Positions 1 to 7,007 are shown, numbered from the stretch's first letter. The stretch is 18,513 nucleotides of DNA from Clostridiales bacterium (GCA_004555155.1 SFJH01000035.1:1-18513); one strand, 5' to 3'. Notes: a model not told the origin generated them from the letters alone. Numbers and translations are program-made.

Positions 1-510
1 GACAAGGACGGCACCTTCATCGCCGAGTACGCCAACAAGAACGCGGCCAAGGACAGTTTCGGCCACACCCAGCTGGGCGGCACCGCGGCCTATCTGGCCA
101 ACTACATCAAGGCCGAGACCGGCGCGAAGGTGCGCGGCATTGAGCTCTCCCTGCTGCAGCGCTGCGCGGCCCACTGCGCGTCCCAGACCGACATCGACGA
201 GTCCTTCGCCTCCGGCAAGGCCGCCGTCGACAACGCGGTCGCCGGCATCACCGACAAGATGGTCGGCTTCGAGTGCACCCGCGAGAACGGCGAGTACAAG
301 TGCAATACCAAGCTGTTCGACCTCACCATCGTGGCCAACACCGAGAAGAAGGTTCCCCTGGAGTGGATCAACGAGACCGGCGACGGCGTGAAGCAGGGCT
401 TCATCGACTACTGCCTGCCCCTGATCCAGGGCGAGACCCAGCTGACCAAGGTCAACGGCCTGCCCCGCTTCGTCAACCTGAAGAAGGTCAAGGCGGTTCC
501 GGCCAAGTAA
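1..510 (+). CDS. pfp: 6-phosphofructokinase, probably PPi-dependent (3' part)
   Basis: The frame is open from base 1 to the TAA at 508-510, so the N-terminal part lies outside the window; 169 residues are visible. The product phosphorylates fructose 6-phosphate in glycolysis in the cytoplasm. Visible marks are GHTQLGG near residue 21, like the substrate-loop region of phosphofructokinases, then RGIELSLLQRCAAH, a TDIDES stretch, and a C-terminal block with KKVPLEWINE and LPLIQGE. These resemble the roughly 400-residue clostridial phosphofructokinases usually assigned to the pyrophosphate-using group. The residues that decide ATP versus PPi lie upstream of the window, so the phosphoryl donor is inferred from overall resemblance. 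A hairpin terminator follows 12 bases after the stop. Confidence 0.8.
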   Translation, partial: DKDGTFIAEYANKNAAKDSFGHTQLGGTAAYLANYIKAETGAKVRGIELSLLQRCAAHCASQTDIDESFASGKAAVDNAVAGITDKMVGFECTRENGEYKCNTKLFDLTIVANTEKKVPLEWINETGDGVKQGFIDYCLPLIQGETQLTKVNGLPRFVNLKKVKAVPAK

Positions 511-522
511 TTTACTCCGTCA

Positions 523-560
523 AAGGGCTGTCGCACCGGCGACAGCCCTTCTCTTATTTT
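523..560 (+). terminator. Rho-independent terminator after the phosphofructokinase gene
   Basis: A perfect 12-bp stem (523-534 with 539-550) has a 4-base loop ACCG and is followed by CTCTTATTTT. The U-tract is interrupted, so some read-through into the next gene is plausible. The Shine-Dalgarno of that gene begins only about two bases beyond the tract. Confidence 0.85.
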
Positions 561-573
561 CGAGGAATCAAGC

Positions 574-1071
574 ATGAAAAATCGTGAAGCTGTCAAATCC
601 ATGATCCAGCTGGGACTGGGCGTGGTGCTGCTCGTGGGCATGTGGGCGATCATCGGGCGGCTGTTCTACCCGCAGCAGACCGCAGAGGACGTCCGCGCGG
701 CCTTCGTCAAAAACAACGCGCCGCTGCTGACCCAGATCGCCGAAAACGCCATGGATCCCGAAAAATGGGCGGGCATTCAGGATACCGCCGAGGTGCAGTC
801 GCTCCTGAAGGAAGGCAATGTGACGGCGGTGACCGGCGGCGAAACCTGCGCCCGCTTCGAGCTGGCCTATGATGGCGCGCCGGACGGCAGACTCGCCATC
901 CTCTACTTCCCCGACGGCCAGTACCGCTTTGGCTACGACGGCGGATGGACGGAGGAGGAGACCCAGGGCGACGCGCGCCGCTGGGTCGGCGGACTGGCCG
1001 GACAAGGCTATGTAAACGTCCGTCCGCTGAGCGGTGGCTTCTTCCTGGAGGAGGCCTATCTGCCCTCCTGA
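574..1071 (+). CDS. Small membrane-anchored protein of unknown function
   Basis: This encodes 165 residues that I do not recognise. Residues about 10-29 (MIQLGLGVVLLVGMWAIIG) form one hydrophobic helix after a short basic N-terminus. That predicts a single-pass anchor with the rest outside the membrane, or an uncleaved signal. The remainder is acidic and soluble with no clear motif; a stretch around residues 88-118 rich in Tyr, Phe, Gly and Asp looks like beta structure. The ATG at 574 is supported by GAGGA at 562-566 with 7-base spacing. No separate promoter is evident between the preceding terminator and the start, so expression may depend on read-through. The stop is TGA, and the proS promoter begins about 20 bases later. 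Confidence 0.75.
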   Translation: MKNREAVKSMIQLGLGVVLLVGMWAIIGRLFYPQQTAEDVRAAFVKNNAPLLTQIAENAMDPEKWAGIQDTAEVQSLLKEGNVTAVTGGETCARFELAYDGAPDGRLAILYFPDGQYRFGYDGGWTEEETQGDARRWVGGLAGQGYVNVRPLSGGFFLEEAYLPS

Positions 1072-1093
1072 CGCCCGTTTCCCAAAACTTCAC

Positions 1094-1122
1094 TTGCATA
1101 ATCCCCGGCAAGCGGGTATAAT
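1094..1122 (+). promoter_or_regulatory. Sigma-A promoter of the proS T-box transcript
   Basis: A -35 TTGCAT (1094-1099) and a perfect -10 TATAAT (1117-1122) are separated by 17 bases. Predicted transcription start is near 1129, immediately before the T-box leader. Confidence 0.85.
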
Positions 1123-1128
1123 GATCTC

Positions 1129-1354
1129 ATCACGATGAGGGAAAAAGTCCCGCTTTGCCGATCCCCAGAGAGCGCGCTCACGGCTGAAAGGCGCGCGTTC
1201 GGACGCGAAGGCTCCCGCTTCCCGAGTGCGCGGGAGAAATCCCGCCGGGTGCTCCCGATACAGAGCGAGCGAGGGCGCGTGCAAGCGCGCCGAAGCAAGG
1301 TGGTACCGCGAAGCAATCCTTCGCCCCTGCGCAATAGGGGCGAAGTTTTTTATT
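1129..1354 (+). ncRNA. T-box riboswitch, proline type, leader of proS
   Basis: This leader senses uncharged tRNA and lets transcription continue into proS when charged tRNA-Pro is scarce. The hallmark T-box sequence AAGGTGGTACCGCG is at 1297-1310. Upstream are GATGAGGGAAAAAGT near 1134, AGAGAG near 1168 and GGCTGAAAG near 1182, all typical of Stem I. The bulge UGGU would pair with a tRNA end whose discriminator is A, as in tRNA-Pro. CCC at 1221-1223 (followed by G) sits about where the specifier codon is expected, but I could not fold Stem I well enough to be sure. CCTT at 1318-1321 can pair with AAGG of the T-box to form the antiterminator. Confidence 0.9.
1319..1352 (+). terminator. Regulated terminator of the proS T-box
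   Basis: A 10-bp stem, CTTCGCCCCT (1319-1328) with AGGGGCGAAG (1336-1345), is followed by TTTTTTATT. Its 5' arm overlaps the T-box antiterminator partner, so the two structures exclude each other. Confidence 0.9.
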
Positions 1355-1388
1355 GCCCCGACACACTTCATCCGAAGGAGAGAACATC

Positions 1389-3116
1389 ATGAAGGTCAGA
1401 AATCTGGTTTCCAAGCGCTACAAAGAGACGCCCGCCGACTGCCAGATCGCCAGCCAGGCGCTGATGATGCGCGGCGGCTACATCAAGCCCGTCGGCAACG
1501 GCATCTTTACCCTGTTCCCCATCACCAAGCGCATCACCGCGAAGATCGAAAACATCATCCGCGAGGAGATGGATCGCATCGACGGCCAGGAGGTGCTGTT
1601 CCCCGTGGCCATGCCCGCCACGCTGTGGAAGGAGTCCGGCCGCTTCGAGTCCGTGGGCAGCGAGCTGCTGCGCTTCCAGGACCGCTCCGGCGCGGACATG
1701 GTGCTGGGCATGACCCACGAGGAGGCCTCCGTGCACTTCGTGCGCGACGTGGCCGACAGCTATACCCAGTATCCCTTCATGATCTATCAGATCCAGACCA
1801 AGTTCCGCGACGAGCCCCGCTGCCGCGGCGGACTGATCCGCGTGCGCGAGTTCACCATGAAGGACGCCTATTCCTTCCATACCTCCCAGGAGGATCTGGA
1901 GCGCTACTACAAGATCTGCTATGACGCCTACAACCGCATCTTCGCCCGCGCAGGCGTGCCCGAGGTCGTGGCCGTCGCCTCCGACAGCGGCATGATGGGC
2001 GGCAAGGTCTCCCACGAGTACATGCTGCTCACCCCCGTCGGCGAGGACACCATCGTGCTCTGCCACGAGTGCGACTACCGCGCCAACATGGAGGCTGCGC
2101 CCTGCATCGTTCACGGCGACGCCGGCGAGATCGCCGATCTCGAAAAGGTGCCCACGCCCGGTGTGAAGACCATCGAGGATCTGTGCGCGTTCCTGAAGAT
2201 TCCCGCCACTGCCACCTGCAAGGCCGTGGTCTATCAGGAGAACCTGACCGACAAGTATGTGGTCGCCTTCCTGCGCGGCGATCTGGACATCAACGAAACC
2301 AAGCTGCGCAACCATCTCAAGGCCGAGATTCATCCCGCGGAGATCACGGCGGAGTGCGGACTGACCGCCGGCTTCATCGGCCCGAAGGGTCTGCCGGAGG
2401 GCGTGCGCGTGGTCTACGACGCGTCCCTGAAGGGCGTGAACTGGTTCGCCACCGGCGCGAACGAGCCCGACATGCACTACACCGGCTTCAACATTCCCCG
2501 CGAGATGGGCGAGGTCGAATATGTGGACGTGGCGAAGGCCTACGACGGCGGCATCTGCCCCATCTGCGGCAAGAAGAGCGTCTACACCTCCCGCGGCATC
2601 GAGGTGGGCAACATCTTCCAGCTGGGCACCAAGTACACCGAATCCATGGGCATGACCTATGTGGATGCGGACGGCACGATGAAGAATCCCATCATGGGCT
2701 GCTACGGCATCGGCGTGGGCCGACTGGCCGCGTCCGTCTGCGAGTCGCACCGCGACGATTACGGCCCGATCTGGCCCATCTCCATCGCGCCCTGGCACGT
2801 GCAGATTTGCTCGCTGCGCGCGGACAACGAGGAGGTCGCCGCCGTCTCCCAGAAGCTCTACGACGAGCTGACGAAGCGCGGCATTGAGGTGCTGTGGGAC
2901 GATCGCGCGGTTTCCGCGGGCGTGATGTTCTCCGACGCGGATCTGTTCGGCGTGCCGGTGCGCGTGGTTGTCAGCCCGAAGGGCCTCAAGAACGGCACCA
3001 TCGAAATCTCCGCCCGCGACAAGTCCATGCAGGAAAAGAAGCCCGTCGACGAAGCCGTGGATTTCATCTACAACTATGTGGCGGATGAGCTGGCCAAGCT
3101 GGACTGCCGCCTCTAG
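1389..3116 (+). CDS. proS: Prolyl-tRNA synthetase (bacterial type with editing insertion)
   Basis: This cytoplasmic class II synthetase charges tRNA-Pro with proline. At 575 residues it is close to the usual bacterial length of about 570. Visible parts are motif 1 around residues 30-75, motif 2 with FRDEPRCRGGLIRVREFTMK near 148-167, motif 3 with GCYGIGVGRLAASV near 440-453, and a C-terminal anticodon-binding domain (IAPWHVQI onward). Between motifs 2 and 3 lies the insertion that in this family clears mischarged Ala-tRNA-Pro; it carries KAVV and HYTGFN. The insertion is flanked by two CxxC pairs, CHEC and CPIC, that could bind a metal. The ATG at 1389 is chosen because AAGGAG lies at 1375-1380; an in-frame ATG at 1353 has no ribosome site and falls at the T-box terminator. 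Expression is controlled by the T-box. Confidence 0.97.
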   Translation: MKVRNLVSKRYKETPADCQIASQALMMRGGYIKPVGNGIFTLFPITKRITAKIENIIREEMDRIDGQEVLFPVAMPATLWKESGRFESVGSELLRFQDRSGADMVLGMTHEEASVHFVRDVADSYTQYPFMIYQIQTKFRDEPRCRGGLIRVREFTMKDAYSFHTSQEDLERYYKICYDAYNRIFARAGVPEVVAVASDSGMMGGKVSHEYMLLTPVGEDTIVLCHECDYRANMEAAPCIVHGDAGEIADLEKVPTPGVKTIEDLCAFLKIPATATCKAVVYQENLTDKYVVAFLRGDLDINETKLRNHLKAEIHPAEITAECGLTAGFIGPKGLPEGVRVVYDASLKGVNWFATGANEPDMHYTGFNIPREMGEVEYVDVAKAYDGGICPICGKKSVYTSRGIEVGNIFQLGTKYTESMGMTYVDADGTMKNPIMGCYGIGVGRLAASVCESHRDDYGPIWPISIAPWHVQICSLRADNEEVAAVSQKLYDELTKRGIEVLWDDRAVSAGVMFSDADLFGVPVRVVVSPKGLKNGTIEISARDKSMQEKKPVDEAVDFIYNYVADELAKLDCRL

Positions 3117-3232
3117 TCGTCGGCGCGGCCGACAGCGACTTGCTGCCGCGTTTAGATGACGGAGTCTGCGCGGCGGTGGTCGCCGCTTGCCTCCTGACCT
3201 GCGTTTCTGATGATTCCCTTCTGCAAAACACC

Positions 3233-3275
3233 GACCCTGACAGCCACTGATTCAAGCTGTCAGGGTCTTCGTTTG
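3233..3275 (+). terminator. Terminator downstream of proS
   Basis: A 12-bp perfect stem, 3233-3244 with 3256-3267, has an 11-base loop and is followed by TTCGTTTGTTT. It lies 116 bases after the proS stop. The gap before it (3117-3232) holds only two short GC hairpins (3119-3133 and 3170-3186) and no gene. Confidence 0.8.
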
Positions 3276-3321
3276 TTTGGGGACGAGTGCGTGTCGGCGG
3301 AGGATATTCTTCCTTTGTTTC

Positions 3322-3365
3322 CGGAGAAAAAGCCTGCGGCACTCCATGGGAATGTCGCAGGCTTT
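3322..3365 (-). terminator. Terminator of the minus-strand secreted-protein gene
   Basis: Read on the minus strand, AAAGCCTGCG (3365-3356) pairs with CGCAGGCTTT (3338-3329). The stem extends inward with one mismatch, and TTTT continues past it. It starts six bases beyond the stop codon of the minus-strand gene and faces the proS terminator, isolating the two convergent units. Confidence 0.85.
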
Positions 3366-3370
3366 CTCTG

Positions 3371-4249
3371 TCAGTCCGCATAGGGCAGGAACTCGAACAT
3401 CTCCTCCTCGGAGACGCCGTTGACCAGGCTGCCCCAGCCGTTTTCAAAATCATCCATGATGCCGAAATAGCCGGTGCGGCCGTCCGGGGTTTCGAAATAT
3501 ACGACGGAAACCTTGTCGGACGCAGTGACGCGCAGCTGCTCGCCGGCGTTCAGCGTACCGGCAGTCTCGGTTCCGTCCGCCGTGAAGGTCACGTCCAGCG
3601 GCTGCTTCAGCGTCAGCGCGCCGTACTCCCAGCTGTCCGCGCCGTCCGCCTGCCAGACCATGTGCCACAGGCCGTCGTCGGCAAACTCGAAGCGGCCGTT
3701 CTTCAGCGTAAAGGTGCGGTTGGACATGTACGTGCCCAGCACGTCCTGCGATCCGCAGAGCGTGATCCGGTTGTCGCCCAGCAGCACTGCCTCGCCGTAG
3801 CCCGAGAGGTAGTAGCCGTCGGTATTGTCGCCGCGGTTCGCATCCGCGAACAGCAGTTGCACCAGTTCGCCGCCTTCATAGCGCAGGCAGAAGGTCACAT
3901 AATCGTCGGACATCTCGTCGCCGGAGATGAACAGCTCCGTCTTTCCGTCGGAATCCAGATCCACGGCATAGACCTGCGCTCCCCAGAGCAAATCGGACGT
4001 CCAGATTGCAGTTTCACCGTCGGCAGAGGTCGCCTCCACCTGAACCGTTTCATCCTGATACTCGCCCACCACGGTGCTGCGCCACAGCACCTGTTCGGGC
4101 GTTCCATCGCCGTCCAGATCGATCTGCGCCGCGGTATCGGCGGTCAGCGCCGCCGCAGCCAGCGCATCCTCGCCCTCCTCCGCCAGAACCGGCAGGCAGG
4201 CCAGCAGTACCATCATCAATACGAAGCTCAACATCTTTTTCACTTTCAT
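3371..4249 (-). CDS. Secreted protein with two Ca-loop-like Asp repeats and a possible C-terminal SH3-like domain
   Basis: This encodes 292 residues of unknown function. Residues 1-23 form a classic signal peptide (KVKK, a hydrophobic core, cleavage likely after VLA), so the product should be exported. Two stretches, DLDGDGTPE at 44-52 and DLDSDGKTE at 97-105, match the DxDxDG loops of EF-hand, dockerin or FG-GAP/VCBS-type calcium-binding repeats and are spaced 53 residues apart. The last 70 residues (AGTLNAGEQLRVTASDKV and on to GYFGI) look like a bacterial SH3 fold. A GTG at 4252 directly before the ATG at 4249 is an alternative start; AAGGG near 4259-4263 could serve either. It follows the ArsR-type regulator gene on the same strand after 56 bases with no terminator, so co-transcription is likely. 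Confidence 0.8.
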   Translation of the reverse strand: MKVKKMLSFVLMMVLLACLPVLAEEGEDALAAAALTADTAAQIDLDGDGTPEQVLWRSTVVGEYQDETVQVEATSADGETAIWTSDLLWGAQVYAVDLDSDGKTELFISGDEMSDDYVTFCLRYEGGELVQLLFADANRGDNTDGYYLSGYGEAVLLGDNRITLCGSQDVLGTYMSNRTFTLKNGRFEFADDGLWHMVWQADGADSWEYGALTLKQPLDVTFTADGTETAGTLNAGEQLRVTASDKVSVVYFETPDGRTGYFGIMDDFENGWGSLVNGVSEEEMFEFLPYAD

Positions 4250-4305
4250 CACCTCAAACCCTTAGACGCGGACAGTCCTGCCATTTGTTCCCGGAATTTG
4301 CAGAA

Positions 4306-5256
4306 TTATTCTTTCTCCGCAATGCCGCAGCGCATGACGATGCCCTGCGGATAGTCGCCGAAGCGCTTGCCGAACAGGTTCATGCCGCCGACGATCCCAT
4401 TTTCATCGGTCACGCCGATGCGCAGCGCGATATGGTCGCGGCTGCCGAGCTTCAGATCATCAAGGGTCACGTTGGAGATGTGCATCTCATCCAGCGTCGT
4501 GCCCCTGCTGTCCACGCGCCAGGTCAGCAGGCGGCCGTACTGGGTGTTGAAATCGCTCCACCAGTCGGGATTCAGAAAGCCCCGGCGGCCCCCAAAGTCT
4601 CCGGGACTGCGCCAGACGCCCAGCCGAACGCCGTTGATCTCGGTGAAGATATCGCTGGGATAGTCGTTGCGGTAGGTGCGCGTTTCCGAGCAGGCCTCAT
4701 AGGAAATCTCCATGAAATCGATCTCCGACGCGGGAATGGCGGGGAAACGGTACTCGACCGATCCGGCGTGCATCCACAGAATCTCCGCCTCGAACCGCTG
4801 GGGATGATAGAACGCGCCGATCATGTCATCCATCTCAAAGTTGTGCGCATAGCCCGCCAGTCCGCAGGAGGGCTCCACGTCGCTGACCACGGAATAGCAG
4901 CCCACGGGCATTTCAAACTTGTGGATTCGCTTGCTGTCGCGGGCGTTCTGCGCAAGATTCAGCGAAACGCCGCTCACCCGCTGCGTGCACAGCTTGACCA
5001 TGCCGCGGCTACCCGGCTTCATCTCGCAGGCCAGCAGACCGGCATGCTCCAGAATCTGCACGTTCAGCGCCGCCGTGGACACCGGCACGTTCAGCGCCCG
5101 CGCCAGTTCGTTGACGCTGCATCCGCCCTTCCACAGCTCCTTCAGGATCTTCAGCCGCAGCTCCGTGGAGAGCGCATGCAGCACCGGCAGCGCGCTTTCC
5201 AGATCCGCCACATCCAGCTCCAGCCTCTTGTTCAGGGTATCCATCCAGTTGTCCAT
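4306..5256 (-). CDS. ArsR-family winged-helix regulator with large C-terminal domain
   Basis: This is a 316-residue predicted DNA-binding regulator. Residues about 28-85 form an ArsR/SmtB-type winged helix: LHALSTELRLKILKEL, then CSVNELARALNVPVSTAALNVQILEHAGLL. The metal-binding ELCVCDL box of metal sensors is absent. The other 220 residues are rich in aromatic and acidic positions, with FGGRRGFLNPDWW near 221-233; this resembles carbohydrate-related ArsR proteins of Firmicutes, so a sugar or other small ligand is a guess. The start at 5256 is chosen over an in-frame ATG at 5295 because GGAGAAGG lies 4-11 bases before it. A promoter at 5412-5440 fits. It is divergent from a truncated binding-protein gene, with a palindrome in the shared promoter region, so it probably regulates that gene and itself. 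Confidence 0.85.
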   Translation of the reverse strand: MDNWMDTLNKRLELDVADLESALPVLHALSTELRLKILKELWKGGCSVNELARALNVPVSTAALNVQILEHAGLLACEMKPGSRGMVKLCTQRVSGVSLNLAQNARDSKRIHKFEMPVGCYSVVSDVEPSCGLAGYAHNFEMDDMIGAFYHPQRFEAEILWMHAGSVEYRFPAIPASEIDFMEISYEACSETRTYRNDYPSDIFTEINGVRLGVWRSPGDFGGRRGFLNPDWWSDFNTQYGRLLTWRVDSRGTTLDEMHISNVTLDDLKLGSRDHIALRIGVTDENGIVGGMNLFGKRFGDYPQGIVMRCGIAEKE

Positions 5257-5323
5257 TCGCCTTCTCCAATCGCTTTGAAACTTCACAGCCCTCATGCTTC
5301 GGCCTGTCGGAAATGCTTCCGGC

Positions 5324-5357
5324 GGACGGGGAAAGCGGGCTTTCCTCCCGCCCGTCC
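5324..5357 (-). other. Hairpin in the leader of the ArsR-type regulator
   Basis: In the roughly 150-base leader, an outer 6-bp helix (5324-5329 with 5352-5357) encloses an inner 6-bp helix (5330-5335 with 5340-5345), separated by a 6-base one-sided bulge. There is no U-tract, so it is not a terminator. A role in stability or translation is possible but unproven. Confidence 0.4.
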
Positions 5358-5411
5358 TGATCTCGGGAGGCCCGCGGCTCTTCGGGGCTCTCCTGGGGTT
5401 TTGACAGTCTG

Positions 5412-5440
5412 ATTATATCATGTTTTTGCCCCAATAACAA
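5412..5440 (-). promoter_or_regulatory. Promoter of the ArsR-type regulator gene
   Basis: On the minus strand, a -35 TTGTTA (5440-5435) and a perfect -10 TATAAT (5417-5412) are separated by 17 bases. Confidence 0.75.
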
Positions 5441-5441
5441 A

Positions 5442-5470
5442 TTGATATTTTCACAGAACTGTGATATGCT
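5442..5470 (+). promoter_or_regulatory. Promoter of the truncated substrate-binding protein gene
   Basis: A -35 TTGATA (5442-5447) and a -10 TATGCT (5465-5470) are separated by 17 bases. Its -35 box is one base away from the -35 box of the divergent promoter. Confidence 0.65.
5451..5464. promoter_or_regulatory. Candidate operator palindrome TCACAG-AA-CTGTGA
   Basis: A perfect 6-2-6 inverted repeat fills most of the spacer between the -35 and -10 of the plus-strand promoter and lies just upstream of the minus-strand -35. A dimeric winged-helix protein bound here would block the plus promoter. The neighbouring ArsR-type regulator is the obvious candidate, but that link is inference. Confidence 0.6.
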
Positions 5471-5508
5471 GAGGTATGGAATTCTGTCTTTTCAAAGGAG
5501 GTTTGAAA

Positions 5509-6627
5509 ATGCTTCGCAAACTGATGCTTCTCACGCTGTCGGCGCTGCTGATGCTCGCCGGTCTGCCGGCCTGTCTGGCCGATGAATTCGCCGTGGAAAA
5601 CGTCCTGCCGGACGAGCCGCTGGAGACCGACGGCGAATTCATTCACGTCGTGGCGGAATACCACGCCCAGAGCGGTCTCACCCGCTACACCGCAACGCTC
5701 GTCAACGATCCCGTGTTTGCCGACGGAAGCCCGATCACGGCGAAGGATCTGATCTTCAGCCTCTATGTGCTTCTCGATCCCGGCTATGAATCCGAAACGC
5801 CGCTGACCGCGCTGCCCATTCCGGGCCTGCGCAGCTATCGCATGCAGATCTCCGAGGATCGCCTGAGCGCCGCGATCCGGGCCATGGACGACATTTCTGC
5901 GGCCGGTCCTGCGCATGTCCGGAGCGAATCCGACGGTTGGACCGAGGCACAGCAGTCCGCTTACTGGGCCGCCCGCGAGGCCTACGACGCCGCCTGCGAA
6001 GCGGAGTACCCCGCCTGTGCCCAGGCCATCGTGGATTCCTGCGCCCGGATGCTTGCGGACAATCCCAACGGCGCGTTCGGCTATACCGCCGGGGAGATCG
6101 CCGCGAACGAAGGCCTGCGCGTGGCTTACGCCATGCTCCAGTGGGGCTATGCCACCAGCGTCGACAATGTGCTCGTAGGGAAGCGCTCCCGCACCAGCTG
6201 GCTGCTCAGCAGCGATCAGCCCTCTCTGGACGATTTCGTGCATGAGCTGAAGCTGGCCTACGGGGACGATCTGGGCGCCTGCTGGGCCATCGAATCCTCT
6301 GGAAACTACGCGCCGGCGCTGCCCGATGTGGAGAGCGCCTATCTGCAGTCCTGCTTCAGCGGCGAGCGCGACGGCGTGATTTCCGTCTCCGGCATTCGAA
6401 TGATCGACGACGCAACCGTCGAGATCGACCTCGAGGGCGTGAACATGCATGAAGCCGGCACGCTCTTCGGACAGCCCGTGCTCTCGCTGGACGCGCTGGG
6501 CGACGCGGCGCTGTGGTCGCCGGAGTCGGGCCTGTACGGGCATCCCTTCGGGGACGTGAGCGCCGTCGACGCCGCCGGGTTCGACGGCCCCGCGCTGCTG
6601 GACGCCTCCGATGAGATCGTCTTCTGA
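5509..6627 (+). CDS. Secreted, truncated family-5 substrate-binding-like protein
   Basis: This encodes 372 residues. Residues 1-24 are a signal peptide (LLTLSALLMLAGLPACLA); cleavage after CLA is likely, though LPAC could be a poor lipobox. The mature part resembles a middle section of family-5 peptide/nickel ABC binding proteins: PVFADGSPITAKDLIFSLYV near 57-76 matches the family signature region, and a WTEAQQSAYW to EIAANEGLRVAYAM stretch resembles an insertion of some clostridial members. The chain ends shortly after LYGHPFGD, about where full-length proteins of 500-600 residues enter their next lobe. The usual N-terminal opening is missing too. No permease or ATPase genes adjoin. The ATG at 5509 has AAAGGAGG at 5494-5501; an in-frame ATG at 5476 lacks one. 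A terminator follows at once, so the short form appears settled rather than freshly broken. Confidence 0.8.
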   Translation: MLRKLMLLTLSALLMLAGLPACLADEFAVENVLPDEPLETDGEFIHVVAEYHAQSGLTRYTATLVNDPVFADGSPITAKDLIFSLYVLLDPGYESETPLTALPIPGLRSYRMQISEDRLSAAIRAMDDISAAGPAHVRSESDGWTEAQQSAYWAAREAYDAACEAEYPACAQAIVDSCARMLADNPNGAFGYTAGEIAANEGLRVAYAMLQWGYATSVDNVLVGKRSRTSWLLSSDQPSLDDFVHELKLAYGDDLGACWAIESSGNYAPALPDVESAYLQSCFSGERDGVISVSGIRMIDDATVEIDLEGVNMHEAGTLFGQPVLSLDALGDAALWSPESGLYGHPFGDVSAVDAAGFDGPALLDASDEIVF

Positions 6628-6641
6628 CGCCCCGGGATCTT

Positions 6642-6673
6642 CGCCGGAGCGGCTCGCGCCGCTCCGGCGTTTT
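6642..6673 (+). terminator. Terminator after the truncated binding-protein gene
   Basis: A perfect 12-bp stem CGCCGGAGCGGC (6642-6653) with GCCGCTCCGGCG (6658-6669) and loop TCGC is followed by TTTT. It lies 14 bases after the stop and ends against the stop of the convergent spoIIID gene. Confidence 0.85.
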
Positions 6674-6930
6674 CATGCCTTTCTCCGCCTCAGGTACTTT
6701 TCACGGGTCGCCTGACCGCCGCGAATGTGGCGCTCCTCGCGATTTTTGCGCAGCACTGCGTCCACGCGCCGGGCCATGCCGGGGTTGATCGACGGCAGCC
6801 GTTCGCGCATATCCTTGTGGATGGTGGTCTTGCTCACGCCGAAGGCTTCGGCGCAGGCGCGCACCGTCGCGCCGGTTTTGAGGATGTACCGTGCCGCCTC
6901 GGTGACGCGCGTCTGAACTTCCCTCTTCAC
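6673..6930 (-). CDS. spoIIID: Stage III sporulation transcriptional regulator SpoIIID
   Basis: This is an 85-residue DNA-binding protein that in Bacillus switches gene expression in the mother cell between the sigma-E and sigma-K phases. The core matches the family closely: a helix-turn-helix ATVRACAEAFGVSKTTIHKD, then RLPSINP, and the C-terminal basic signature ERHIRGGQATREKYL. Bacillus SpoIIID is about 93 residues. The GTG at 6930 is taken as start because GGGGAGG precedes it by 7 bases; the frame could open at a TTG at 6960, but nothing supports that. It is divergent from the LysM protein gene. No convincing sigma-A promoter is visible upstream, as expected for a gene read by a sporulation sigma factor. 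Confidence 0.95.
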   Translation of the reverse strand: MKREVQTRVTEAARYILKTGATVRACAEAFGVSKTTIHKDMRERLPSINPGMARRVDAVLRKNREERHIRGGQATREKYLRRRKA

Positions 6931-6967
6931 GCCATTCCCTCCCCTTTGCTCGCCCTTCAAGCTATGC

Positions 6968-7007
6968 GGCGGCGCGGCGGCATATCCCGCGGCATAACCG
7001 CGCCGCC
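6968..7007. repeat. GC-rich inverted repeat between spoIIID and the LysM gene
   Basis: A perfect 10-bp inverted repeat GGCGGCGCGG (6968-6977) and CCGCGCCGCC (6998-7007) encloses 20 bases. The octamer GCGGCATA occurs twice (6977-6984 and 6989-6996), inside and overlapping it. It lies in the 112-base divergent intergenic region and has no U-tract. Confidence 0.6.

Noticed and set aside
1368..2798. A 476-codon open frame opposite proS
   Set aside because: Composition is antisense-like (His, Ala, Gly, Asp repeats), there are no motifs, and it lies wholly within a well-supported synthetase gene and its leader.
4006..5412. A 468-codon plus-strand frame opposite the ArsR-type regulator
   Set aside because: No ribosome site or domain; the minus-strand regulator has a clear winged helix, a Shine-Dalgarno and a promoter.
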